This document shows positions 48,492-61,485 of a stretch of DNA of 64,000 nucleotides, one piece after another. Each line of letters opens with the position of its first letter. Positions within the stretch are counted from its first letter, which is position 1. The notes below the pieces were generated by a model. That model was not told where the DNA came from and searched no databases. It saw only the letters and a program-made list of their open reading frames with translations. Source of the stretch: Brienomyrus brachyistius (Eukaryota; Chordata; Actinopteri; Osteoglossiformes; Mormyridae); assembly GCF_023856365.1 (NCBI RefSeq), contig NC_064542.1, positions 9,231,363 to 9,295,362 on the forward strand, read 5' to 3'. The translations under genes were made by a program, and so were the position numbers.

Positions 48492-49182
48492 CTGGAAATG
48501 GATTACAGGAGATTATTAAGACAATCTGCAGGGAAAGATGTATATCTGGCAACAATAATGTCAAAAATAGTAATTATAATGATGAAGTAGGAGAATTAAG
48601 AAAATCATTTTTTACAGTGCAAGTTAAAACAATAGATATTACAGCAATACTTTTGGAGATTACATGTCATTAAGATAATTAAAAACACACCTAAAGACTG
48701 CTGGATTTACCATGATTTTTTTATTTGAAATGTGACATCATTATTCTGTATTGCATAACTGTATTATTTGAGCACTTCTGTAGTTAGAGTACAGTAAATA
48801 TGTTTGTATATTAATAGCCTGAGTCCAGTTTGACATCAGACATTGGAATACGCAACATCATTTGCAAGATAAAATATTTTAAAGGCAGATAAATAAAACA
48901 CAGATAGTGTGTCTGTTAATACTGCTCGTCATTAATCTTTAAACCTAAAAGGAAGCCAAACAGCTTAGAATAGTCAGTGCAAACAGCAATAATAAATGGC
49001 TGATGTCCTTAACATCTGTATGCAGACAGATTTGAACTCCAGATCTGATTCTGCTCGATGTGTTAAGATGTAATAGAAATTCTCACGAGATGTCGCCACA
49101 AGCAAAACCAATGGGTAACTCAACAACTGATATAAGACTGGGTGTGGAGTAATTCGGAACGGGTCTGTTGCCCTTTCTTCAC
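48492..49182 (-). other. intron inside Ig2 (691 bp)
   Basis: This phase 0 intron runs from GCTGAG|GTGAAG to TTTCCAG|GTGGAG. It is AT-rich, with no recognised repeat or RNA gene. Confidence 0.9.
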
Positions 49183-49286
49183 CTCAGCGGTGGGCACGCC
49201 CTCTGGGGGCTGGCAGCGTAACAGCACCTCCTGGTCCAGCGCTACCTCTTTACCCAGTGGCTCCTCCTCAAAATTCTTCCTCAGAT
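49183..49286 (-). CDS. unc5a: unc5a exon: first half of Ig-like domain 2
   Basis: This exon of 104 bp enters in phase 1 and leaves in phase 0. After two bases finishing a Tyr codon it encodes 34 residues starting [14 protein letters not shown] and ending [18 protein letters not shown] holds the first cysteine of the Ig2 disulfide. The acceptor is TGTGTACAG and the donor GAG followed by GTGAAG. Reading through the donor gives VKKGQQ and loses the Ig pattern, whereas splicing to the next exon restores AEVEWLRN, which fixes the boundary. Only 691 bp separate it from the second Ig2 exon. Recognised by similarity to known UNC5A proteins (LRKNFEQEPL there). Confidence 0.93.
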
Positions 49287-49567
49287 CTGTACACAGAGAC
49301 ACAATGAGCCCTGCTTAGGAATGGGGATGTGTTAGAAGTGTCTAGAATAAAAATAAGAGAAGCTCTTGCTGACTACTGTTACCTTCAGGCAACTCTTTTG
49401 GGTGGAATCTAATAATGACAGATTAAACATAAAAATTCCTGCACTGTCTAGCAGTGAGTCCTTTCTTTTAAGTGTGCAATTGTATGTATGCGTGTCATGT
49501 AACCAAATGTCCCCACAATGTAATAAAAAAACCTGTTTTTTTGACCTTGTGGGGAGCACCTTTTTGG

Positions 49568-49604
49568 TGTGTGTGCGTGTGTGTGTGTGTGTGTATGTGT
49601 GAGC
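49568..49604. repeat. (GT)n tract flanking a TIR element
   Basis: TGTGTGCGTGTGTGTGTGTG runs straight into the element end GAGCGGGTATACC. A further GT run (49888-49908) follows the element's other end. Confidence 0.85.
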
Positions 49605-49886
49605 GGGTATACCTATCCTTATGGGGACACAATGTCCCCATAACGTGGTAAATATCAATTTTTTTCCCCCCCTGAGGACCGGTTTCCTGGTCCCCATAAG
49701 GGAAAACTCTATTTGATAAAAATCAGTGACTGCTATGAGAAAACTAAAAATGCAAAAAATATTATTTTGCTTGGTTACATATGGTTATGGTTATGGCAGG
49801 GTGGGGGTAAAGGTTGTCACAGTTAGTGTTAGCATTTTTCCCATAGAAGTGAATGAGCGGGCTCCATAAGGGGTACAGTATACCCT
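49605..49886. mobile_element. TIR element, GGGTATACCTATCCTTATGG type, copy 1
   Basis: It starts GGGTATACCTATCCTTATGG and ends CTCCATAAGGGGTACAGTAT then ACCC. The interior has GGTTTCCTGGTCCCCATAAG, AAACTAAAAATGCAAAAAAT and CCATAGAAGTGAATGAGCGG. It is near identical in order to the copy at 55615. No ORF. Confidence 0.8.
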
Positions 49887-52144
49887 ACATGTGTGTGTGT
49901 GTGTGTGTCTAGTAAGTGGCTTCCTCATATGAAGTCATGCGGCTTCACTCTTTTGCTGTCACAACATTGCTTTTTGCTCAGTCTGCTGTTTTTGACATTT
50001 TTGGGGTAGAAGAATCCATATCGCTGACCAGAGTACTACTGCTTACCTGTAACTCATCTCGTTTACAGCTGGTTATCTGCAGCCAGGGGGCTATGTTCCA
50101 CTACAAGGTGACTGTGTTAATTTCCCCCACATTATGGCTTAGCAGAGGTCCTGATATTAAAGAAGCCCTGAGGTGTAGCATCAGGTGCTTGTCTTAGCCG
50201 GAGTGTGTGTAAATCTGGTCTTTGTTTACATTGTTCCTCAGCTCTGAACAGACAATAATTGTCATGGCCGTGTGTCGTACACACTGTATGTAGTATAGCA
50301 GTTATTGGTGTACAGCTGACAATGTTCTTAAGCTTAATGCTGTAGAACAAATTACTTTTCCAATGGTTACTGGTTAGTGATTTTCCTGTTAGAATGACAG
50401 CCAGTCTTTTCAAATTATGAATCGCATTTCTCAGCAGGTGGATCACGGAGCTGCTCAGAACCTGAACTAATTGATCACAGCGTATGTTGTGAAGTTGTTT
50501 CACTGTAGCTGAATCTCCTTCCACAAATTGTTACATGCTGTAGCCAAATTTCAGATTTGGTCTTCAAGCAAACTGCAATGTTGCTGCTACATGCCAAGCA
50601 CTTAATGCACTAATGCCGCTTGCAATCCCATCCTTGAGAGAGCTGTTTATACAAAGAGTAAGAGGTGCTGACTGAGGACCCTGAAGAAATTATGAATCTT
50701 TTTTATGGATCTGTCCTCATGTCAGTTCCTACTGACGTTGGAGAACAGGCACAAGACTAGATCATGGGCAGTCAAAGGGTGCAGAGACTCTGGAGAGTTT
50801 CTCCGAATATTTAATACAACACTAGACATTCACTCTCCATAACACAATGTAAATTTATGTACAGTTTAACTGTAAGACAGTGTAAAATATAAAGTCAGGT
50901 AATAAACAGCAGCCCATAATAATGCATTAGGGGTAAAGGCTGAGGATATCTTTCACGTTCGCATGGCCGATTTATGAGGCTTACACCGTCATAAATTTTC
51001 AATCTGTTTTTATTTCTTTTCATTTTTACCACCATTCCCAGCACAGCCACTACCCTCGGAGAGCCGCTTAGTGCCTCTCTGTGCACTACGCATTACTCTT
51101 GGAATAACAGTCATAATTATATATTTAATATACACAGGTTCAGCCTTTCGGAAGCGACTGATCTTTTCATTGATTTCTCCAAAAAAAAAGTTGCGTAATT
51201 TTCCTAACAACAAAGTCTAAGTAATCAGTCACTGGAAGATGAAAATTTTCTGCTTAGCAGAAGCATATGGTGAAAGCCATAAACCTTTGGGTAATATCTC
51301 TCACATCCTACTTCCAGTTTATTCCAATTTACATATAAATCAAGTGCAGCAATTTAACAAGCTGCAGGTCGCAACTAAAAAAATTCAGTATTCAGTTACT
51401 TCCAAAAGCTACTTGATAATAAAGTGGAAATTAATTAATATAAGAGCATTACAAAAGGGCAATACGGTGGCTCAGTGGGGTTGTGGGTCCAAATCCAAAC
51501 AGTGTTCTGTGTGTCTAAAATGTGTTTCCATTATCTCCCTGTGTTATGTGTCATTGGGGTAACTGATGTATCTAAATTACCGACAGCGTGGGTATATGCC
51601 CTGTTTCAGATGGATCTTAACTCTGACACCTGGCACAGGCTAAACGCTCCACCCTTAACCCATTACTGCAAGTCGGTGAAGGCTGGATGCATTATTAAAT
51701 TATATTATCATCAAATATATAGTGGCAAAAGACAGCAGTTAATGCATTGCTTGTGGTAATCATAAATGATTGCACGATGATACCTTCCACAGTTGCTGTC
51801 ATCTTTGATCAGTAGAATTACATATTTTCCATGCATTAATATTCATAATCCTGCCATATGCTTTGGGGACATATATTGATAAGGTCATGGTTACTTATGC
51901 ATTTAGCGTAAATTGAAAAAGACCCCTAAAATCTCAGATTTTCTCACATATAATGAAAAATGAAAGGAATAGATAAAGCGAAAAATGAAAGATTATGATT
52001 AATATGCCCTTTGGTGTTGCATAATATTGGTGTGCCTCTATGAATTACACAGGCTCCTAGTCCAAGCTACAGTCAGAGACAGGTTTTTGAGAGAAATGGA
52101 AAAAAGCAGGCCAGCTTAGGTTATTTTACAACTATTACTAGTTT

Positions 52145-52410
52145 ATCTGCTTGGCAGAATCTTTTATCAACACGGACTTGTAATTTTACCCATTTTACTA
52201 AAGGGTATTGGAGCAAGGTCCCTCCTGAGAGCTAAACCAGCAACTTTAGATTGTAACTCCATGTCCTTAAGCATTATACTACCTTCTGTTGCTGTTTGCT
52301 TGGCATATGCTTTTATCTAAACCTTCTAACCCAATTTACCCATTTAAACAGCTGAACATATTTACTGAAAGCAATTAAGGTTCAGTACCTTGGTGAAGGG
52401 CAGAGTGCAA
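52145..52410 (+). mobile_element. degraded teleost dispersed repeat (SINE/L2-tail type)
   Basis: TTGGCATATGCTTTTATCTA, AATTTACCCATTTAAACAGC, GCAATTAAGGTTCAGTACCT and TGGTGAAGGGCAGAGT follow the order of a very common fish repeat (AGATGCTTTTATCC ... TACAATTTACCC ... GTACCTTGCTCAAGG). An older partial copy (52150-52280) precedes it, and a short one lies near 53370-53405. Confidence 0.55.
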
Positions 52411-52779
52411 ATCTTTAATCACTGTCCTGCCTGCTGTGTATGGAGACTGGCGTCCTAAGGAAACCTGTGCTGTATTTTTTGTCATTCTGGTGTACAAGCA
52501 ATTTACTTAGATGCACAATTTAATCACTGTCATCCACTAAAAAATATTACATTCTATGCAAAACAAAAAACGTTTTGTCAACTTGTCAAGTAACAACCTT
52601 TGAGGGGGACATCAATTTTGCTGGAAAAAAATCTAAGTGCCTGCTTTCTCTGCCTTCTTTACTATGTCTCCTTTACTCTGCCTACTTTACCTCCTTTTGC
52701 ATTGTCTTAAGTAAACCTGAATCACAATTACAATTCTAGTAGAATACAGGCAGTTTACCAGTTACGATCAAGGTCTGTT

Positions 52780-52888
52780 CCCATTCTGGGTTGTTCCCTG
52801 CCTCATGCCCATTGCTTCCAGGATAGGCTCTGGACCCCCCGCGACCCAGTAGGATAAGCGGTTTGGAAAATGGATGGATGGATGGATG
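52780..52888 (+). mobile_element. 5'-truncated SINE, plus
   Basis: Only the last ~100 bp of the SINE are present: CATTCTGGGTTGTTCCCTGC, GCTCTGGACCCCCCGCGACC and AGTAGGATAAGCGGTTTGGA, with four GGAT units. 5' truncation is expected from LINE-type target-primed reverse transcription. Confidence 0.85.
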
Positions 52889-53464
52889 ATAATAATACAG
52901 CGATAATAAACGTAGCCACGTATGGTACTGTAAGCCAACAGACCACTGAGGTTGCATAATATTTTAATGAGCATCAAAAAGTACTGCATGTGTTTCTTAT
53001 TACAAACAACTCCATTTAACCCATATTGTTAATTTAATAGGCTTTATGGCTTTCTGTTCGTAATTATGAGTGCTCCATAGGTCAGATGTTCTTAATCCAG
53101 TATAATATACCAGATTATTAGGCATCAATACATTTTTCTTACTTGTATCACCTCTCAATTAATTTAAAATACATTTTAAACTTGCCGAGGTGGATATTCA
53201 ACTATATTAATGCAGAGATTACAGAGTCCCTGGGTTAAAAACATACTGGTGCAAAGTAATTGCGAGATGGATTCAGTAATATCATTTCAAATCAGAAAAA
53301 TGTATCTCTGTATATTTTTCAATATTTTATTTATTATATTGAAAAGGGTATGTATGTTTTGGTATTTTTGCTGTCAGATGCTTTCATCCAAAGTGACCTA
53401 CAAAGTATAGAACTGATCAATTTATGCAGCTCGACATACAGTTGTGTTGGACAGTGAGACTCAC

Positions 53465-53608
53465 AGGCGATCCGCACATATGCCTTTTGGCTCTTCTGAG
53501 TTCCTGTAGTGCTCCAAGCAACACACTGGCACCAGTAGTCCTCCAGACCAAAGATTTTCTCCACTTGTTGCCTAGAGATATCAATCTTCACCTGCATCAC
53601 TGGCAGAC
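53465..53608 (-). CDS. unc5a: unc5a exon: second half of Ig-like domain 1
   Basis: This exon of 144 bp (phase 1 in, phase 1 out) reads about 47 codons beginning (G)[14 protein letters not shown] and ending KAYVRIA(Y). The stretch [10 protein letters not shown] carries the C-terminal Ig cysteine plus the neighbouring extra cysteine typical of UNC5 Ig1. In the family Ig1-Ig2 form the netrin-binding ectodomain. The acceptor is TCTAG before GTCTGCC and the donor is GCCT followed by GTGAGT. The first base of the last Tyr codon is completed by the next exon (T+AT). The in-frame ATG at codon 5 is internal, not a start. The preceding exon, which should encode the mature N terminus and the first Ig cysteine, was searched for between here and the right edge and not found. 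Confidence 0.93.
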
Positions 53609-54812
53609 CTAGACCAAAATGAGATGGGTAAAGTTAGGTATATAGAACATAAAGATTTTTAAAACATTGTCTTAAATATCACAGCAGCTGTGGAACATAA
53701 CAATGTCACATTGAGTATTTTTTTTTACCCAGACTAATCATTTATGTTTTGATATTTCTAAGGAACTGGGTTCTTGTTCTGAACGCATTTCAGTTTCTGC
53801 CACTGCTGAGCAACCGATTTAGGTATGTTAGCGCTGAGGGCCATCGTGCATGAAGTACCATGCGTTTGGCATTTCAGCAAATGTGCACCTTTAAAAACTT
53901 TGAGGCAGCCATCCCAGATAGGAAGGAAACCAAGGGAAACTCAAACAAACATGTCATCCCTATTGCACAAAAGTATTAACAGCCCAGTGGACTTAAGCAT
54001 CCATTGGACATTCAGATCATGCTCTATTTGCTGCAGGTTTGGCTCACTGAAGCGAAATCTGTACAGAAAGAGTGAAGTGTGTCTGAAATAATAACAATTG
54101 ACAATATATGTTTTCTGAACAGTATACATGATGGAAACTACCGTGCATAGTCCAGGCTACAACTTACTAACTAATAAATTTACTTGGCTTAAAGTCACTT
54201 GAAGATATGTTTTGTCTCTGTTTTGTAGCTGGTTAGGATATGTTGTTTATCACAAACCACTGGATTTTCTGGACTCATTCATCCATGTGGATAACTGTCT
54301 GATTCATTTGCTTATCTAACGTCATCCCTGTTTTGAAAAGCTCGGCCTCAGTATTGAAAGCCATTACATGTACTTTGGACAAAAACCACTGTTCCAAGTT
54401 TCTCTCTATAAATCTCTGTTATTTGAAACAGGCTGGATCAACTTTAGATGAGGTTCTCTCACCCGGCAATCCCTTTGGGCAAATCTGCTCCAACAAAATT
54501 GTTGACAGACTGGCAGATTTAGGGAGACAGAGGGCAAAGTGATGTGCTTATGTGTGGTTCTTTTGCGGAAGGGAAGATAACATGACAAGCAGGGCCTTAA
54601 CATTCAGACAGTTACTATGATAAGCCAGCTAAAGGTTTCCCAGAGACTCATCATCAATTCAGCATCCTGGTACATCGACAAAACAGCTAAGCAAGGTTGT
54701 TAAACATGAGATGGGGGCATTGGAGAAAGCATGACTTACTGTAATATGCTTATAGTGCTGCTTGCTTAGCAACCCTGGCTTAAAATGAAGGCTAAGAACT
54801 GACTTTTCCACT

Positions 54813-54833
54813 CCCCCCCCCCCCCCCCCCCCC
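54813..54833. repeat. poly-C run (21)
   Basis: This is a pure C run, which reads as a G run on the unc5a sense strand. Its length may be inexact. Confidence 0.9.
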
Positions 54834-54939
54834 AATGTGGTAATTATGGTAACAAACAGAAGACAAACAGTCAGGGAGCTGGGTGTTTTGGCATGGACAT
54901 AAATGCTGCATTTTTATTCCTTTTTACCACTTACCTCTG

Positions 54940-55310
54940 CGTTCACCTCACTGTAGACAGTATGATAATCTCCCAGATGTGTCTCTGACCCCTCCCTGTC
55001 CCCTCCCCCCCCCAACATTTCCTCTGTTACCTGCTCTTGCTGCTGCGAACTTTCACAGCATCATCCACAATGTCAAGCCCTTCATCACCTTTAGAGCCTC
55101 TCTACTGCTGCTCCAAGCACTGATTTTGTCTAGACTTGACTGCTGTAATTCCCTTGTGGGGGGGGGGGGGCAGCCATCCTACACTGCTCACATGTCCACC
55201 CCATCACATACCGAACTCACCTTCCCTGCCCCCACCTGGCCATGCACCCCCGCCCATCACAACTCTCATCCTAGTCTTTCAGCCACCAGCTACCCTCAGA
55301 GTTCTTAAAA
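54940..55310 (+). mobile_element. L2-like LINE reverse-transcriptase fragment
   Basis: A translated stretch reads NVKPFITFRASLLLLQALIL then SRLDCCNSL. This is the pattern seen near the end of the reverse-transcriptase domain in L2/Rex1-type fish LINEs (LLVQALVxSRLDYCNxLL). A G-run at 55158-55170 breaks the frame right after it. About 370 bp are recognisable, with both ends missing. Confidence 0.7.
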
Positions 55311-55614
55311 TATTCCTCAATACCCATGTAATCTTCTGAATATCATTTTATCGGAAGGTGGCACCTACAGTATTCCAACAGCATCTGTATTTCCAAGCTC
55401 TTTCTAACGCCTCATAATATTAGCTTGCTGAGTGTTGGCTATACTGTACTGGGTGGTACAGAGACCAAATTTCGGTCACCACAAGGGGAATAAATCTTTT
55501 CATAAAAAGGTAGGGGTTAAGTTTGTCATTGTTAGTGTTAGGATTTTGTGCATAAAAATGAATGGAAGGTCCCCACAGACATTTGAGTACAAATGTGTGT
55601 GTGTGTGTGTGAGC

Positions 55615-55894
55615 GGGTATACTATCCTTATGGGGACACAATGCACCCATAACGTGATAAATATCCGTTTTTTTCCCTTATGGGGACCGGTTTCCTGGTC
55701 CCCATAAGGGAAAACTCTATTTGATAAAAATCAGTGACTGCTATGAAAAAACTAAAAATGCAAAAACACTTGTATTTTGCTTGGTTACTTGTGGTTATGG
55801 TTAGGACAGGGTGGGGGTTAAGGTTGTCATAGTTAGCGTTAGCATTTTTCCCATAGAAGTAAATGAGTGGGCCCCATAAGGATAGGTATACCCT
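55615..55894. mobile_element. TIR element, GGGTATACTATCCTTATGG type, copy 2
   Basis: The left terminus GGGTATACTATCCTTATGGG and right terminus CCCATAAGGATAGGTATACC pair over about 21 bp with one indel. A (GT)n tract precedes it (55597-55612) and an (ATG)n tract follows it (55901-55939). The 55440-55600 stretch resembles the 3' half of another member of the broad family. Confidence 0.85.
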
Positions 55895-55900
55895 ACGTAT

Positions 55901-55901
55901 G

Positions 55902-55939
<38 letters not shown>
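55901..55939. repeat. (ATG)n trinucleotide repeat, ~13 units
   Basis: This is a pure GATGAT tract. It yields a false run of Met or His codons. Confidence 0.95.
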
Positions 55940-58708
55940 CTGTTGCAATCACTAGTCACAAGTACCAGCGAAAAAAACTGGCCATCAACCCGACCATACA
56001 TATACACACAACATAAAAAGGCACGACTTGCAACAGGTGAGGGAAATGGGGATGTGGAGGTAGTCCAGCATAGACAGACAGCCATCCGGTCCTGTTGTCA
56101 TGGAGGCGCTGGTCACAGACACATGTGTGTGTGTGTGTGTGAGTGTGGGTGGGGTGTGTTGCATAGATCACAATTAGGAATCATAATGTCATTTGGATAA
56201 CCTCAATTTTATAAAAATCTGTGAATGCAATGAAAAGTAAAAATGCCAAAAGTCAAATTAACTTCTTTAAATTGGGATGTAAGTTGGAAATCAGTTTTTT
56301 GTAGAGCAGACACCAATGGTTTCTTTTTAATTCTAAATCACAATTTAAAAAACCTTGTGTGAACAGGCTAGAAATCACAAATACATCTAAAGACAAAAAG
56401 ATATGTTGGTTAGTGAAAATCTGGGATAGATTTCAATCAACAGTCAATGTAATCAACAACTCAATAGTGTACAAAGATTAGCAGGCTGCACAGAATCAGT
56501 AACAGACCCAGATTTGATTTGACAAGGTTTTTTCATCAACTGCTTGTGCCTTTTTAACAACATTTCAACATTACAACAATCAAAACCAAAAACACCAGCC
56601 CTCTTAACTTCGGTAAAGTTGCAAACAATTGACAATAATCCTTCCACTTCCGTTGCCTCTATCTCCAGCTGGCCTACTACTTTTGAATTCAAGGTATAGC
56701 ATTCACGACGCACTGCCAATCATAAAAATATGCCAGGTAGAGAAGGATGTTGCGAAATTCATTTCTGTAAGAAAATGGATAACTGGTTCCTGAATTAGTT
56801 TCCTTCCCTCTGTCTGAAAACAGATTCTTGCTATCTTAAAGGAAGTGCCCTTGCTGAGCTGTTGGCAGGAATGTAGCAGAAGTCCATATTATGTGTGAAG
56901 GGAGCTAATTATCCAGGAGGAATATATATACGCAGTTCGAACTGTAACTGCCTGCTCCTTTCATACTCAGGGCTTAGAAGATCAAGTTGCTGTCTTCAGC
57001 TTCACACCTGTCAGTCGTACCAGTCAGATTCTAAGGTTTTATTTTGTTTGTTTTTTTTCGCGTTTTTAATCCATTGAACTATATGTACAGGGTGTATACA
57101 TGCAGCACATCCAGACTACTACAGTACAGAATAAATCACTCTAAATATATACTAGGATGAGCAAAAATAACATTTGCTCAGTATTTATTGTCTTTTTTTT
57201 TTCTTTAGGCAAAATAATCAGGTATCATAAAACTGCCAATAGCATAGATGGTATTGTGGATTGTTATAAAATTATATATTTTATATGATTGTATGATTAC
57301 AATTAATTCCATAACACAACAAAGCAACAGCAATATATTAATAATCATAGTAATAAACAAAATTGATTCCTACATGGAGGAATTAAAAGTACAGAAAAAT
57401 CCATGGTCCTCTGTGACAATATGCCTTGACACATGCAATTGTCTCCCTGTATGGATAGATGTGTATGGAAATTATTGCATCTCTATTTATCTGCTACTTC
57501 AGTTCTTCCATCAGACATACCCTATTATTAAGTGCTATCTGTCATTTTTTGTTGTTTGTTCCAAGGTTATAATTTGCTGTGACAGCCTTCTATTCTAATT
57601 AGAACAGACAGAAGTGATTGTCTGCAAAGGAACATTGATTGCAAATTACCATTGGCAAAGACTGGAAAAGCATTTGATCTTTAAAAAGGAAGGCAGTGAG
57701 AAAAAAACAACAGCAATATACTGCTATAGTTGCAGAGTACAGAGGCAAAATTTTATAAATATATACATTACAAGACCCCTTATCCAGGGGAGTGAAAAGT
57801 CACAAGTCTGAGACTTACTGACCCACTGAAGTAAAATGTTGATCTAAGTATCAGTTTGGTTTACTGTTAGAAATGGACTTTCACTCTTATTCAGTGTTAA
57901 ACTGCGATTTCCAATATAAACTGCTGTAAATAATGACTGAAGTATACATTCCAGTCTGAACGTTCAGATATGCAACTCTAGAGAGATGGAATCTAGTGGT
58001 TCAATTTGTGAAAGGGACAATTTACCACAGGTAACATTATAGAGTCCTAATTAATATCTTTATGTATTGTTCTCACAAATAATTTGCTATAGCTAAAAAT
58101 GTAAAGTTTAGTTATAATATATACTTTGTATTTACTTTTTGTGATGTTTTGTCAAGTATTGAAATATTCTTAGTATAAATATGCATTTTCTTCTTCTTCA
58201 ATGACACTTGGAGCTAATTATTCATACTACTTAGCCACAATAATTTGATAAATTCACCCAAATCCTCTCAACATCTTGTGGAACATTACAGATGACATTT
58301 TAGAGCTTGTCATTTAAATATAGAAGCATGTTTTCTGATGTTTACTCATTTGAATTATATCCAATTAAGTGATTATTACAGTTATGCCATGCAGTCCACT
58401 TAAGAATAACGATGAATTATCATGCTAATTATTTATTCTACTAACACCATATGCACACAGATGAAGGGCAAATGCTAAAAAAGTAGCGTGTAATTTAAAC
58501 TGGACCTTTTATGCTCTACCCATGTAATCCGTCTGCACTTTATCAACGATTTGTCCATTTATTCAGACATTAATGTTCTTTGGAACATTGAGGATCTTAA
58601 AATGGAGACGGAAGTTCATCATCCTATGCAAATCAATTCAAATTGTTTCTGTGGTTATGGTGTCTTCGATAATCTAAATAGAGTTTAAAAACAGTTGATG
58701 CTCCTCTG

Positions 58709-58711
<3 letters not shown>

Positions 58712-58782
<71 letters not shown>
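58712..58782. repeat. (TA)n microsatellite, ~71 bp
   Basis: This is an alternating TA tract, the third such array in the window. Confidence 0.97.
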
Positions 58783-58785
<3 letters not shown>

Positions 58786-59551
58786 CACTGAAATCTACTA
58801 TTACCTTAGCATACAGTGACATTCATTTGAACGTGTGCAGGCTTTGTCTTCTCGCACTTCTTGTACTTTGATAATAGGAACGCTCTTCACCTTCACATTA
58901 GCTATTCATTCTGTTCCTAATTTCCTGCTTAGTTCAGCTGTCAGCTGTCTTCCTCCACCCCTGTGCCCTTTCGGCGTAGCTTGCCACTCTATCCAACTGC
59001 CTTTGTGGAGGTGCGTAGGAAGGTCTTGCAGCAGGTGGTCAGGCATCTGGTGCTCGCCCCACTCATAGTGTATTTGCTAAGCTCAAGAGGACATGAAGAA
59101 AACAGCTCTTACACGGCTGAGAAGACAAACTCGCAAGGAACAGTCAGTTGGGGGCTGTAAAAAGCAGCAATCTTCGATTCTGTTGGGTTTTAGTGCATCT
59201 CTTTTAGGTCATCTGCTACCAGTGCCGATTTGGAGCAGCAGGACTCAGATAAACAGCTTGTAAGATTCCGGTTTACTGGCCTGACTGGAGATTCAAGGTT
59301 ATACGCATGGAAGAGAGTGGGTGCCTCATATGCAACCACAGTTCTGGTGGCAGGGTCACGTGTAAGGGCCAATGGGCAGGTGATCAGTGCTAGTGAAATG
59401 CCAGAGAGCTGGTCAGATATAATCCAAAGAACCAGATTATAAGCAAACGATCTCAGGGGCTGACAGAACACCAGATATGCTTGGATATATTGTTAAATGC
59501 TGTTTGCCATCAAGTGAAATGCCTGTACGTCGTACAGTGAGGAGTGCAGTT

Positions 59552-59552
59552 A

Positions 59553-59621
<69 letters not shown>
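59552..59621. repeat. (TCTA)n microsatellite, ~70 bp
   Basis: This is a pure ATCT tract. The open frame through it (Ile-Tyr-Leu-Ser repeats) is not a gene. Confidence 0.96.
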
Positions 59622-61467
59622 ATCTTCAATACGCAAAAACATGGAATGCAAAATGCAATAAATGCAAAGTAATGAGGTTGTATTCACAAAAAATCCTTTG
59701 AATTGGTCACCCTTAAGCAGCAATATACTGGAGCACCATATGGTAGGAGTCATGTGGATATTTTTTGAGGTTGAACCAAAAACCAACAAGGGCATTCTGA
59801 GGCTGTAATAGTATGGATATTGAAGTTGGGGTTATTTGCCAAAGACCTTATGCTAAAAAGGGTTTTTGATAAAGAGAACAGTACATAGTAGCATTCTGGG
59901 GTGAAATTAATTCTGAGAAAATTCTGAATGAGATACAGAAAAGTGTATGAAGTAAGTTATTGGAGTTACAAAGTGTACAATGATAGTTAGTAATAAATAG
60001 ATGATAAAAAAGAAGTATTTTAAAATTTTAACAAATTAATATCTAAATATATGGGAATAACGAGGGAACTAACAAGAGACAGCTTGGAGTGATTTCCATA
60101 CAAGGGGTTAGGAACGAGAGGCAAGACATGAGGGACTGGATCGGTTTCTAAGGGCCATGAGAAGGACGGACAGGGGTGTGACAGCATCCAGAGTTCAGAG
60201 ATGCTAAAGAATGATTACGTTTTAACACCTTTTGAAGACGTCACACGTATATTTTACAGCTAACCCATACATAATCATGTACTGTAGGGTGGAAATGATA
60301 TTGAAGGAGAACATAGACTGCATCTAGTACATAAACCAAAGAATGTGCTGGTATAGTAGGGAAAATGCAAAGGTATTTCCATAAATTCCTAAATTACATT
60401 TTTCAATCGCGGTCGCATTTCCCTTTTTTGTGATTCCCACAGGTCAGTAGAACTTCAAATGCAGCCCACGTTTCAAATGGCACACTGGGATGTTCAATAA
60501 TTCATTGCAGAAATAACTGAGATGACCTCATCAGAGCCCTCTTCTACTCCATGTACTAAAATGGCAATTAACAGGGGCTTCCCAGCAATTCCTCCCAGCA
60601 TCCAGACCCTTGTCAGTTGCACAGCTATTGTCTATTCAAGCAGGCTTCAGCAGGAACTGCAGAAAACGCCCAGGTCTTTTCAGCATTCCTGAACAATACT
60701 TAAATAATGGTAAGAAGTGTTACCATGCCAACCAAAGTACCACAGCCTTACAAAACTCCTCTTGCATACAATCGGATGGCCATCTGTGATTGCATTTATA
60801 TCTTCATCAAACTTCCCTTCTGATGGCAGATGCATGAGTGTGAACAACCCTGTTGAGCATGCTCAAACAAAAGTGAAATCATCCTCACAGCAAATGAACA
60901 AATACACTCGCATACTTACATTTTAAGGCAAAAAAATAATAAAGTAGAAACATTTTTTTCAACTTTTTTTACAACTTTGAATCACCATAAGGAACCTACA
61001 CCTACATGTGAAAGAACCTTCGCTGAGGGAACTCGTCTGACCCCTACTGTTTTTCTGGAGTAATAGAGCCAGGAACCTCCCAGGAAACTAGAAATACTTC
61101 TTTTGTTATGGGAACGTTTGCATTTATTGGACTGTATTTATATTTCTCTAGTCTTGTTCACCCATATCCCAGAACACGTTTTACAAGAATGTGTTCTGGT
61201 AACCTTTTTTTTTTGTTAATCTGCTCAAAAAAGGATTGAAGAGTGAATCTTTTCAGGTAGAGGGGAATCAGCATTGAAGCATTCTTCTGTGGGAGTATAT
61301 ATCAGTTTTGTCTAGAAGATACTTTATTTTGCTCTCTCACTCTTGTTTTCACACATTGTGACCTCAATTCCATGGGGTCATTTGCTTATCATAGGTGGGG
61401 GCTGGAAATAGCAGCTTTGGATACGTTTTCATTGTGTCTGGGCAGATTCAATTAGACTAGGTCCAAT

Positions 61468-61485
61468 GGGGGGGGGGGGGGGGGG
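61468..61485. repeat. poly-G run (18)
   Basis: This is an uninterrupted G run in AT-rich intron. Its length may be inexact. Confidence 0.9.

Larger units (their letters stand above)
49287..53464 (-). other. intron between Ig1 and Ig2 exons (4178 bp)
   Basis: This phase 1 intron splits a Tyr codon. It contains a TIR element embedded in GT repeats (49605-49886), a degraded teleost dispersed repeat (52145-52410) and a truncated SINE (52780-52888). Positions 49920-51450 show nothing recognisable. Confidence 0.85.

Noticed and set aside
54883..55308. 141-codon open frame as a host gene
   Set aside because: Its only recognisable part is an L2-like reverse-transcriptase stretch. The rest is frame-shifted, proline-rich noise.
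56453..56719. 88-codon minus-strand open frame as the missing N-terminal unc5a exon
   Set aside because: It lacks the expected Ig1 motifs (VYIVKNKP-like and FKCNGEW-like stretches) and compatible splice phase.
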